The translations under genes were made by a program, and so were the position numbers. DNA of 17,767 nucleotides from Prado023 sp036375875. Its GTDB lineage: Bacteria > Actinomycetota > Actinomycetes > S36-B12 > CAIYMF01. This document shows positions 7,682 to 14,205 of this stretch, piece by piece; position 1 is the stretch's first letter; every line of letters begins with the position of its first letter. The stretch is from contig DASVBK010000045.1 in NCBI GenBank assembly GCA_036375875.1, positions 1-17,767 of the forward strand. The letters are read 5' to 3'. The notes beneath the pieces are model-generated. The model was not told the DNA's origin. It did no database searches and saw only the letters and a list, made by a program, of their open reading frames with translations.

Positions 7682-8988
7682 CGCGGGATCCGCACCGTGA
7701 TCGCCGCCCCGTGCGCGGGCAGGTCCTCGGCCTGGGCCAGGGCCACGACGTGCTCGGCGGCCCCGGCCAGCGCCGCCTGGTCGTACTCGACCACGTTGAC
7801 GCCGCGCAGGAAGGAGGCGACCCCCAGGCCGCTGCTGTGGCAGGCGCAGCCACCGGTCGGCAGCACGTGGTTGGACCCCGCCACGTAGTCGCCCAGGCTG
7901 ACCGGGGCCCACGGCCCGACGAAGATCGCGCCGGCGTTGCGCACCCGCATGGCCACGGCGCGCGCGTCCTTGGTGTGGATCTCCAGGTGCTCGGCTGCGT
8001 AGGCGTCGACGACCTTGAGGCCGTCGGCGATGGTGTCCACGAGGATGATCGCGCTCTGCGGCCCTCCGAGGGCATCCCGGATCCGCAGGGAGTGCTTCGT
8101 GGCCGCGACCTGCTCCTCGAGCACCGTGTCCACCTTGGCCGCCAGCTTCGGCGAGGTCGTGACCAGCACGGCGGCCGCGATGACGTCGTGCTCGGCCTGG
8201 CTGATGAGGTCGGCGGCAACGTAGGCCGGATCGGCGGTGTCGTCAGCGAGGATGGCGATCTCGGTCGGGCCGGCCTCGGCGTCGATGCCGATGCGCCCCT
8301 TGAGCAGGCGCTTGGCGGCGGTGACCCAGATGTTGCCCGGACCGGTCACGAGGTTCACCGGGCGGCACGCCGTGCCGTCGTCGAGCGGGGCCCCGTGGGC
8401 CAGCAGGGCGATGGCCTGCGCCCCTCCCGCGGCGTAGACCTCGTCGACCCCCAGCAGCGCGCACGCGGCGAGGATCGTGGGGTGCGGCAGGCCGCCGAAC
8501 TCCCGCTGTGGCGGCGACACGACGGCCAGCGACTCCACCCCGGCGATCTGCGCCGGCACCACGTTCATGACCACGCTCGACGGGTAGACGGCGCGCCCCG
8601 CCGGCACGTAGAGCCCGACCCGCTGCACCGGGATCCACCGCATCGTGACCGTGCCGCCCGGCACCACCTCAGTCGTGTGCTCGGCCCTGACCTGGTCGGC
8701 GTGCACCCGCCGCACGCGCTCGATGGCGACGTCGAGGGCTGCCCGGACCTCGGGATCCAGCCGGTCGAGCGCCTCGGCGAGCGCACCCTGCGGCACACGC
8801 AGGTGTCGCGGACGGACGCCGTCCAGGCGCTCGGTGTGGTCCAGCACCGCCTCGGCACCACGCCGTGCCACGTCGGCCACGATCGGGCGCACGACGTCGA
8901 GGGCGTGCTCGACGTCCATCGGGGCCCGGGGCACCACGGCTGCGAGGTTGACGGGCAGGCCGGAACGCAGGTCCAGGCGGCGGATCAT
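7678..8988 (-). CDS. hisD: Histidinol dehydrogenase
   Basis: A 436-residue zinc enzyme that catalyses the last two oxidations, histidinol to histidine, using two NAD+. Candidate zinc ligands by comparison with E. coli are Gln264 and His267 (SQAEHD), Asp367 (LGDYVAGSNH) and His426 near the end. The catalytic pair is Glu333-His334 (AEHLEIH). The signature YVPAGRAVYPSSVVMN is present. The ATG at 8988 has no SD but has TAGAAT 6 nt upstream, so the message probably starts at the ATG. It is the first his gene of the block, overlaps hisC by 4 bases, and lies 43 bp after the Lon-domain gene. A leaderless start leaves no room for a T-box or leader-peptide attenuator. Confidence 0.96.
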   Translation of the reverse strand: MIRRLDLRSGLPVNLAAVVPRAPMDVEHALDVVRPIVADVARRGAEAVLDHTERLDGVRPRHLRVPQGALAEALDRLDPEVRAALDVAIERVRRVHADQVRAEHTTEVVPGGTVTMRWIPVQRVGLYVPAGRAVYPSSVVMNVVPAQIAGVESLAVVSPPQREFGGLPHPTILAACALLGVDEVYAAGGAQAIALLAHGAPLDDGTACRPVNLVTGPGNIWVTAAKRLLKGRIGIDAEAGPTEIAILADDTADPAYVAADLISQAEHDVIAAAVLVTTSPKLAAKVDTVLEEQVAATKHSLRIRDALGGPQSAIILVDTIADGLKVVDAYAAEHLEIHTKDARAVAMRVRNAGAIFVGPWAPVSLGDYVAGSNHVLPTGGCACHSSGLGVASFLRGVNVVEYDQAALAGAAEHVVALAQAEDLPAHGAAITVRIPR

Positions 8989-8994
8989 GTCCCG

Positions 8995-9000
8995 ATTCTA
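8995..9000 (-). promoter_or_regulatory. Candidate -10 box of a leaderless hisD promoter
   Basis: TAGAAT lies exactly 6 nt before the hisD ATG on the coding strand, the best match to the TANNNT consensus in the window. No -35 resembling TTGACA is seen 16-19 nt further upstream. The position predicts transcription starting at the ATG. Confidence 0.5.
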
Positions 9001-9018
9001 GGCCGCAGCAGTGCGGCC
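9001..9018 (-). terminator. Hairpin between Lon-domain gene and hisD
   Basis: A perfect 7-bp stem, GGCCGCA and TGCGGCC, encloses a 4-nt loop. It lies 13 nt after the stop of the Lon-domain gene and abuts the hisD -10 box. The placement, after one gene and before the next promoter, mirrors the hairpin between sbcC and priA. No T-tract is present. In the same place it could also overlap the hisD -35 region and act as an operator. Confidence 0.4.
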
Positions 9019-9031
9019 GCAGGGCGTCGCG

Positions 9032-9703
9032 TCAGTTGCTCCAGCGCTTGGCCGCGGCGAGGTCGACCGCGGGCATCGAGGGCAGGCAGCCGATCACCGC
9101 GATCTCCCGGCGCAGGATGGCGCAGGCCTCGACGAGGCGCTGCTCCGCGTCGGGGATGCTCAGCAGCCGCTGGCGCTCGGGCAGGTCGGTCACGATCGCC
9201 GAGGCGATGAGGTAGCTGAGCACCACGGGGTCCTCGGGCAGGTGGGCGATCTCCGAGATGGCGATGACGTCCCAGGCCGCGATCCGGGAGCGGTACTCCC
9301 GCAGCAGCCGCACCGCGGTGCGGCCCAGCTCCGCGGCGTGGTCGGCGTCGCCGAGCTGCTCCTCGCGCAGGCTGACCTCGGCACGGGCATACGGCAGTGC
9401 GGTGTCCAGCGCATCGATCGTGAAGCGGCGCGCACCGACCGTGAGCAGGTCGAAGCGACCGTCCGGGAGGCGCTCGGTGCTCGTGATCCGGGCCATCGTG
9501 CCGACCTCGTACAGCGCGGCGAGGCCGTCGGCCTCCGGGTCCGCCCCGGGCCGGATCGCCACGATGCCGAAGCCGCGGTCCTCCTCCGGCCCGCACGACA
9601 GCGTCTCGACCATGAGCCGGTAGCGCGGCTCGAAGATGTGCAGCGGCAGCACCCGTCCCGGCACCAGCACGGTCCGCAGTGGGAACAGCGCGACCTTCGG
9701 CAC
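9032..9703 (-). CDS. Stand-alone LON substrate-binding-domain protein
   Basis: A 223-residue protein made essentially of the Lon protease N-terminal (LAN) domain. It begins VPKVALFPLRTVLVPG, followed by LPLHIFEPRYRLMVE and later a helical part ending in QRLLSIPDAEQRL, which is the family pattern. It has no AAA+ ATPase module and no Ser-Lys protease domain, so it cannot be a Lon protease. A substrate-recognition or adaptor role is possible, but its function is not established. The GTG start at 9703 is chosen because homologous sequence begins there and because TAGCCT lies 7 nt upstream, the leaderless pattern. It is divergent from the YbaK-like gene and upstream of hisD on the same strand. Confidence 0.85.
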   Translation of the reverse strand: MPKVALFPLRTVLVPGRVLPLHIFEPRYRLMVETLSCGPEEDRGFGIVAIRPGADPEADGLAALYEVGTMARITSTERLPDGRFDLLTVGARRFTIDALDTALPYARAEVSLREEQLGDADHAAELGRTAVRLLREYRSRIAAWDVIAISEIAHLPEDPVVLSYLIASAIVTDLPERQRLLSIPDAEQRLVEACAILRREIAVIGCLPSMPAVDLAAAKRWSN

Positions 9704-9710
9704 GCTGCTG

Positions 9711-9716
9711 AGGCTA
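9711..9716 (-). promoter_or_regulatory. Candidate -10 box of a leaderless promoter for the LON-domain gene
   Basis: TAGCCT followed by 7 nt and the GTG start at 9703. Hexamer and spacing are identical to those of priA. No SD lies between the hexamer and the start codon. Confidence 0.42.
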
Positions 9717-9859
9717 GGGGCAATCGGCGCAACCCGCCCGCGGTCGCGGCGACGACGTGCCCCGAACTGCTCGACTTCCCCGGCTGGCCGAGCCCATTCC
9801 TGCAGCGGACTTCGTCCTCGGACGACCCACCGGACTGGGCGGCCGAGCTCCGCGGATGA

Positions 9860-9865
9860 CAGGAT
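9860..9865 (+). promoter_or_regulatory. Weak -10-like hexamer before the YbaK-like gene
   Basis: CAGGAT lies 7 nt before the GTG at 9873. It keeps the key A and final T of the -10 consensus but not the first T. The AGGA inside it could instead act as an SD for the same GTG, at 8-nt spacing. The rest of the 169-bp divergent region, 9704-9872, shows no better promoter for this gene. Confidence 0.25.
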
Positions 9866-9872
9866 GCGACCC

Positions 9873-10370
9873 GTGGCGAAGCGGGGGGCAGGGTCGGCCG
9901 GCACGCCGGCCACCCGGGTGCTCGCCGAGGCCGGCGTCAAGCACGTGCTGCGCACGTACGTGCACGACCCCCGCAGTGCCTCCTTCGGCCTGGAGGCTGC
10001 CGAGGCCCTCGGGGTGGCCCCGGAACGGGTCTTCAAGACCCTGCTGGCCGACGTGGACGGCGCCCTGGTGGTCGGGATCGTCCCTGTGGACACCCAGCTG
10101 GACCTCAAGGCGCTGGCTGCGGCGGTGGGCGGCAAGCGCGCGGCCATGGCGGAGGTGGCGCGCGCTGAGCGGGCCACCGGCTCCGTCGCCGGCGGGATCT
10201 CCCCGCTCGGCCAGCGCCATGCGCACGCGACGGTGCTGGACGAGTCGGCGCTGGGCCACGCGACGGTGCTGGTCTCCGGCGGCCGGCGCGGCCTCGACGT
10301 CGAGCTGGAGCCCGGCGACCTGGTGACCCTCACGCATGCCCGGCTGGCGCCGATCGCGCGGCCAGCCTGA
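9873..10370 (+). CDS. ybaK: YbaK/EbsC-type Cys-tRNA(Pro) deacylase
   Basis: A small editing-domain protein of 165 residues. YbaK/EbsC proteins hydrolyse Cys-tRNA(Pro), formed when prolyl-tRNA synthetase mischarges cysteine. Features are an N-terminal TPATRVLAEAGV helix, the segment ERVFKTLLA with the conserved Lys55, VDTQLDLKALA, GGKRAAMAEV and the glycine/proline loop GGISPLGQRH, followed by the LVSGGRRGLDVELEPGDL barrel strand. I choose the GTG start (protein MAKRGAG...) over an ATG 9 nt upstream, since AGGA or a CAGGAT hexamer suits the GTG better; the choice adds or removes three residues. It converges on dnaE1, with 16 bp between stop codons. Substrate range is inferred from the family. 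Cytoplasmic. Confidence 0.88.
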   Translation: MAKRGAGSAGTPATRVLAEAGVKHVLRTYVHDPRSASFGLEAAEALGVAPERVFKTLLADVDGALVVGIVPVDTQLDLKALAAAVGGKRAAMAEVARAERATGSVAGGISPLGQRHAHATVLDESALGHATVLVSGGRRGLDVELEPGDLVTLTHARLAPIARPA

Positions 10371-10386
10371 GGCCCCGCGGACGTGA

Positions 10387-13300
10387 CTACCCCAGGCAGC
10401 TGGGACCCAGCAGCGCCTTGAGGTCGCCGTAGAGCGACGGCGTCGGCGCCACCCGCAGCCGGTCGTCGATGGACAGCACCGTGGTGCGGGCGCCGTTGCG
10501 CAGGTGCAGGTGCACCTCGACGGTGCCCGGGTGGTTGCCCAGGACCTCGCGCAGCCGCTCCACGACCGGCGGGGTGCAACGGCTGACGTCCAGGTGGATC
10601 GCGACCGGGCCCGATGCCCCGGCGTCGGCCAGGTTCGGCACCGTGATGTCCATGGCTCGCAGCCGCGGGGCGCCCTCGTCGCCCTTCTCCAGCCGGCCGC
10701 GCACCACGATGACGACGTCCTCGGCCAGCAGCACGCCGGCGGTCGCGTAGAGCTGGGGGAAGCACATCACCTCGACCGAGCCGGCCAGGTCCTCGAGGGT
10801 GACGATGGCCCACGGCTCGCCCTTGGCCTTGGTGACCTTGCGCTGGATGCCGGTGACCAGGCCGGCCACCGTGACCATCTGGCCGTCGGCGCGCTCGTCG
10901 GCGGCCAGCGCCGCGACCGGCATCTCGGACAGCGAGGCCAGCACGTGCTCGAGGCCCGACAGCGGGTGGTCGCTCACGTACAGGCCGAGCATCTCGCGCT
11001 CATAGGCGAGCAGCGTCTTCTTGTCCCACTCGGTGGGCGGTGCGACCAGCCGGGTGCCGGGGGCCGGCTGCGCACCAGCAGGGTCGTCGCCGAAGCCGGC
11101 GAACAGGTCGAACTGCCCGACGGCCTCCGCCCGCTTGGTGTCCACGGCGGCGTCGATTGCCTGCTCGTGGATCGCCAGCAGGCCCTTGCGCGTGTCGCCG
11201 AGGCTGTCGAAGGCGCCCGCCTTGACCAGGGACTCGACGAGGCGCTTGTTGCACACGGACAGCTCCACCTTGGCGACGAAGTCGTTGAAGTCGGCGAAGC
11301 GGCCCTTGGCCCGGCGGGTCCGGATGATCGACTCCACCACGTTGGTGCCCACGTTGCGGATCGCCGAGAGGCCGAAGCGGATGTCGGAGCCCACGGGCGC
11401 GAAGTCGGACTGCGACTCGTTGACATCGGGCGGCAGCACCTTGATGCCCATCCGGCGGCACTCGTTGAGGTACACCGCGGACTTGTCCTTGTCGTCGGCG
11501 ATCGAGGTGAGCAGCGCGGCCATGTACTCGGCCGGGAAGTTGGCCTTGAGGTAGGCCGTCCAGTACGAGACCAGGCCGTAGCCGGCGGTGTGGGCCTTGT
11601 TGAAGGCGTAGTCGGAGAACGGCACCAGGATGTCCCAGAGCGTCTTGATCGCCTGGTCGGAGTACCCGTTGGCGCGCATGCCCGCGGCGAAGGGCACGTA
11701 CTCCTTGTCGAGGATCTCCTTCTTCTTCTTGCCCATCGCCCTGCGCAGCAGGTCGGCACTGCCCAGCGAGTAGCCGGCCAGCTGCTGGGCGATCGCCATG
11801 ACCTGTTCCTGGTAGACGATCAGTCCGTAGGTGTCGCCCAGGATCCCGGCCAGCGGCTCGGCGAGCTCCGGGTGGATCGGGGTCACCGGCTGCCGGCCGT
11901 TCTTGCGGTCGGCGAAGTCGTTGTGCGCGTTCGCGCCCATGGGGCCGGGGCGGTACAGCGCCAGCACGGCGGAGATGTCCTCGAAGTTCGTCGGCGCCAG
12001 GCGCATGAGCAGCGCTCGCATGCCCGAGTTGTCCAGCTGGAACACCCCGAGGGTGTCGCCACGGGCGAGCAGCTCGTAGGTGGCGCGGTCGTCGAGCGAG
12101 AGGTCCTCGAGCACCACCGTCTGGCCCCGGTTGGCCTCGATGTGGCGCAGCGCGTCGTCGAGGATCGTGAGGTTGCGCAGGCCGAGGAAGTCCATCTTGA
12201 GCAGGCCCAGGGACTCGCAGGCCCCCATGTCGAGCTGGGTGATGATGGCGCCGTCCTGCTCGCGGCGCATGATCGGCACGACGTCGAGCAGCGGCTCGGA
12301 GGACAGGATCACGCCCGCCGCGTGCACGCCCCACTGCCGGCGCAGCCCCTCGAGCCCCCGGGCCGTGTCGATCACCTCGCGCAGGTCGGACTCGCCCTCG
12401 TAGAGCGCCCGGAAGTCGCCGGCCTCCTTGTACCGCGGGTGCTCGGGGTCGAAGATCCCGGCCAGCGGGATGTCCTTGCCCATGACCGCCGGCGGCATCG
12501 CCTTGGTGAGGCGCTCCCCCACCGAGAACGGGTGGCCCAGCACCCGTGCGGAGTCCTTGAGCGCGGCCTTGGCCTTGATCGTGGAGTAGGTGACGATCTG
12601 CGCGACCCGCTCCTCGCCGTAGCGCTGCGTGGCGTAGCGGATCATCTCGCCGCGCCGGCGCTCGTCGAAGTCCATGTCGATGTCGGGCATCGAGATGCGC
12701 TCGGGGTTCAGGAACCGCTCGAACAGCAGGCCGTGCTCCATCGGGTCGAGCTCGGTGATGCCCAGCGCGTAGGCGATGAGCGCCCCCGCTGCCGAGCCGC
12801 GGCCGGGACCCACCCGGATGCCGACCTCCTTGGCGTGCGCCACCAGGTCGGCGGTCACCAGGAAGTACCCCGGGAACCCCATCTGGGTGATCACGCCGAC
12901 CTCGTAGGCGGCCTGGGCGCGCCGGTCGTCCGGCACCCCGCCGGGGAAGCGTCGGGCCAGGCCGCGCTCGACCTCCTTGACCAGCCAGGACTCCTCGGTC
13001 TCGCCCTCGGGCACCGGGAACCGCGGCATGAGGTTGCGACCCTCGGTGAACGACACGTCGCACCGCTCGGCCACCAGCAGCGTGTTGTCGCAGGCCTCGG
13101 GCAGCTCGGCCCACAGCGTGCGCATCTCCTGGGCGGACTTCAGGTAGAAGTCACGGGCGTCGAACTTGAAGCGGTTCGGGTCGGCCAGCGTCTTGCCGGT
13201 CTGCACGCACAGCAGCACCTCGTGGGCGTCGGCGTCGCTGGCGTACGTGTAGTGCAGGTCGTTGGTGGCGAGCAGCGGCAGCCTGAGGTCGCGGGCGATG

Positions 13301-13959
13301 CGCAGCAGGTCGGCACGGGTCTGGCGCTCGATGCCGATGCCATGGTCCATGACCTCGCAGAAGAAGTTGTCCGGCCCGAGGATGTCGCGGTAGTCCGCGG
13401 CGGCCTGGCGCGCCCGTTCGTACTGCCCCGCCTGCAGCCAGCGGTTCACCTCGCCGGACGGGCAGCCGGTCGTCGCGATGATGCCCTTGCCGTGGCGCTC
13501 CAGCAGGTCCCTGTCGAAGCGCGGGTACTTGCGGAACTGCCCCTCCAGGCTGGCCAGCGACGAGATCCGGAACAGGTTGTGCAGGCCCTCGGTGGTCTCG
13601 GCCAACAGGGTCATGTGGGTGTAGTTGACCTTGCCCTTGGCAGTGCCCTCGTCGCCGACGTCCTGGCCCACGTCGGCGCCGAACCCGAACGGTGCCCGGT
13701 CGAACCGGGAGCCGATGGGCACGTAGTAGCCCTCCATGCCGATGATCGGCTTGACCCCCGCCGCCCTGCCCGCCTTCCAGAACTCGTAGGCGCCGAAGAC
13801 GTTGCCGTGGTCGGTCATCGCCAGCGCCGGCATCTCCATGCGGGCGGCTTCCGTGAACAGGTCCTTGACCCGGGCGGCCCCGTCGAGCATCGAGTACTCG
13901 GTGTGCACGTGCAGGTGGACGAAGTCGCCACTGCCGGCGCCGTTCGGGGTGCTCCCCAC
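10387..13959 (-). CDS. dnaE1: DNA polymerase III alpha subunit, DnaE1 type
   Basis: The replicative polymerase, 1190 residues, near the 1184 I recall for M. tuberculosis DnaE1. The N-terminal PHP domain has all nine metal ligands: His17, His19, Asp26, His51, Glu76, His115, Cys166, Asp234 and His236. In mycobacteria this domain is the proofreading exonuclease. The polymerase core has GPGRGSAAGALIAYALG and catalytic aspartates in PDIDMDF (425-431). A QFDLF beta-clamp motif lies beyond the helix-hairpin-helix region, followed by an OB fold (MVTVAGLVTGIQRK). The ORF is open to an ATG at 14091, but I choose the GTG at 13959: GGAGG lies 6 nt upstream and the protein then starts shortly before FVHLHVHTEYSMLDG as in relatives. 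A longer form would carry an (Ala-Arg-Pro)n tail encoded by a 9-bp repeat. It converges with ybaK. Confidence 0.95.
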   Translation of the reverse strand: MGSTPNGAGSGDFVHLHVHTEYSMLDGAARVKDLFTEAARMEMPALAMTDHGNVFGAYEFWKAGRAAGVKPIIGMEGYYVPIGSRFDRAPFGFGADVGQDVGDEGTAKGKVNYTHMTLLAETTEGLHNLFRISSLASLEGQFRKYPRFDRDLLERHGKGIIATTGCPSGEVNRWLQAGQYERARQAAADYRDILGPDNFFCEVMDHGIGIERQTRADLLRIARDLRLPLLATNDLHYTYASDADAHEVLLCVQTGKTLADPNRFKFDARDFYLKSAQEMRTLWAELPEACDNTLLVAERCDVSFTEGRNLMPRFPVPEGETEESWLVKEVERGLARRFPGGVPDDRRAQAAYEVGVITQMGFPGYFLVTADLVAHAKEVGIRVGPGRGSAAGALIAYALGITELDPMEHGLLFERFLNPERISMPDIDMDFDERRRGEMIRYATQRYGEERVAQIVTYSTIKAKAALKDSARVLGHPFSVGERLTKAMPPAVMGKDIPLAGIFDPEHPRYKEAGDFRALYEGESDLREVIDTARGLEGLRRQWGVHAAGVILSSEPLLDVVPIMRREQDGAIITQLDMGACESLGLLKMDFLGLRNLTILDDALRHIEANRGQTVVLEDLSLDDRATYELLARGDTLGVFQLDNSGMRALLMRLAPTNFEDISAVLALYRPGPMGANAHNDFADRKNGRQPVTPIHPELAEPLAGILGDTYGLIVYQEQVMAIAQQLAGYSLGSADLLRRAMGKKKKEILDKEYVPFAAGMRANGYSDQAIKTLWDILVPFSDYAFNKAHTAGYGLVSYWTAYLKANFPAEYMAALLTSIADDKDKSAVYLNECRRMGIKVLPPDVNESQSDFAPVGSDIRFGLSAIRNVGTNVVESIIRTRRAKGRFADFNDFVAKVELSVCNKRLVESLVKAGAFDSLGDTRKGLLAIHEQAIDAAVDTKRAEAVGQFDLFAGFGDDPAGAQPAPGTRLVAPPTEWDKKTLLAYEREMLGLYVSDHPLSGLEHVLASLSEMPVAALAADERADGQMVTVAGLVTGIQRKVTKAKGEPWAIVTLEDLAGSVEVMCFPQLYATAGVLLAEDVVIVVRGRLEKGDEGAPRLRAMDITVPNLADAGASGPVAIHLDVSRCTPPVVERLREVLGNHPGTVEVHLHLRNGARTTVLSIDDRLRVAPTPSLYGDLKALLGPSCLG

Positions 13960-13965
13960 GGAGGG

Positions 13966-13970
13966 CCTCC
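13966..13970 (-). promoter_or_regulatory. Shine-Dalgarno site fixing the dnaE1 start
   Basis: GGAGG on the coding strand, 6 nt before the GTG at 13959. It is the strongest reason to prefer this GTG over the in-frame ATG 132 bp upstream, whose only SD-like sequence is GGGCGGGG. Confidence 0.6.
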
Positions 13971-13978
13971 ATGATGGT

Positions 13979-14037
13979 CTGGCTGGTCTGGCTGGTCTGG
14001 CTGGTCTGGCTGGGCGGGCTGGTCTGGCTGGGCGGGC
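13979..14037. repeat. 9-bp tandem repeat upstream of dnaE1
   Basis: Six consecutive 9-bp units begin at 13981, with a degenerate copy on the proximal side. On the plus strand four units read GGCTGGTCT and two read GGCTGGGCG, the variants alternating at the dnaE-distal end. On the coding strand of dnaE1 the unit is AGACCAGCC or CGCCCAGCC, both Arg-Pro-Ala in the dnaE frame. The array sits in the 246-bp divergent gap, starting about 20 bp before the dnaE1 GTG. It would be in the 5' leader or encode an N-terminal tail. The copy number is likely to vary between strains by slippage. Confidence 0.85.
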
Positions 14038-14068
14038 CTTCTCCGGCCGGTCCGCTCGGGAGGTCCCG

Positions 14069-14074
14069 ATGGTA
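14069..14074 (-). promoter_or_regulatory. Possible -10 hexamer for dnaE1
   Basis: TACCAT on the minus strand fits TANNNT and is the only such hexamer I found on that strand in the dnaE1 upstream gap. It would start transcription near 14062, giving a leader of roughly 100 nt that contains the 9-bp repeat. It also lies downstream of the ATG at 14091, so transcripts from here could not use that ATG. No -35 box is visible, so the call is weak. Confidence 0.25.
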
Positions 14075-14193
14075 GCCCCGGCCACCGACATCCCCGCCCG
14101 AGCCGACGGCGCGTCGCGTCACCGATGGCCGCGCGGGCCCGGATGCCCACGACGCACCTGTCGACGAACGCCCGACCAGTTGGTCGCAAGGCG

Positions 14194-14199
14194 TACCCT
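14194..14199 (+). promoter_or_regulatory. Candidate -10 box, leaderless membrane-protein gene
   Basis: TACCCT lies 6 nt before the ATG at 14206, with no SD between them. This supports 14206 over the open-frame ATG at 14125. A -35 box is not evident at normal spacing. Confidence 0.4.
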
Positions 14200-14205
14200 G
14201 CGCCC

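Noticed and set aside
10391..10404. Short CCCAG/CTGGG hairpin at the end of dnaE1 as a bidirectional terminator
   Set aside because: The stem is only 5 bp and lies inside the dnaE1 coding end; too weak to call.
9032..10813. A long minus-strand frame extending the LON-domain gene through ybaK into dnaE1
   Set aside because: The extra 370 residues are antisense to ybaK and out of frame with dnaE1. The family N-terminus and a promoter hexamer place the start at 9703.
10504..13974. A plus-strand open frame of 1156 codons covering almost all of dnaE1
   Set aside because: It is antisense to an unmistakable polymerase gene, its translation is low in aromatic residues with no recognisable domain, and such mirror frames are usual in GC-rich genomes because of third-position bias.
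13979..14037. CRISPR-like array
   Set aside because: The units are 9 bp, contiguous and have no spacers; this is a minisatellite.
13960..14091. dnaE1 starting at the ATG at 14091
   Set aside because: A GGAGG at ideal spacing supports the GTG at 13959, and the extra 44 residues are mostly Ala-Arg-Pro repeats absent from related polymerases. It is kept as an open question in the findings.
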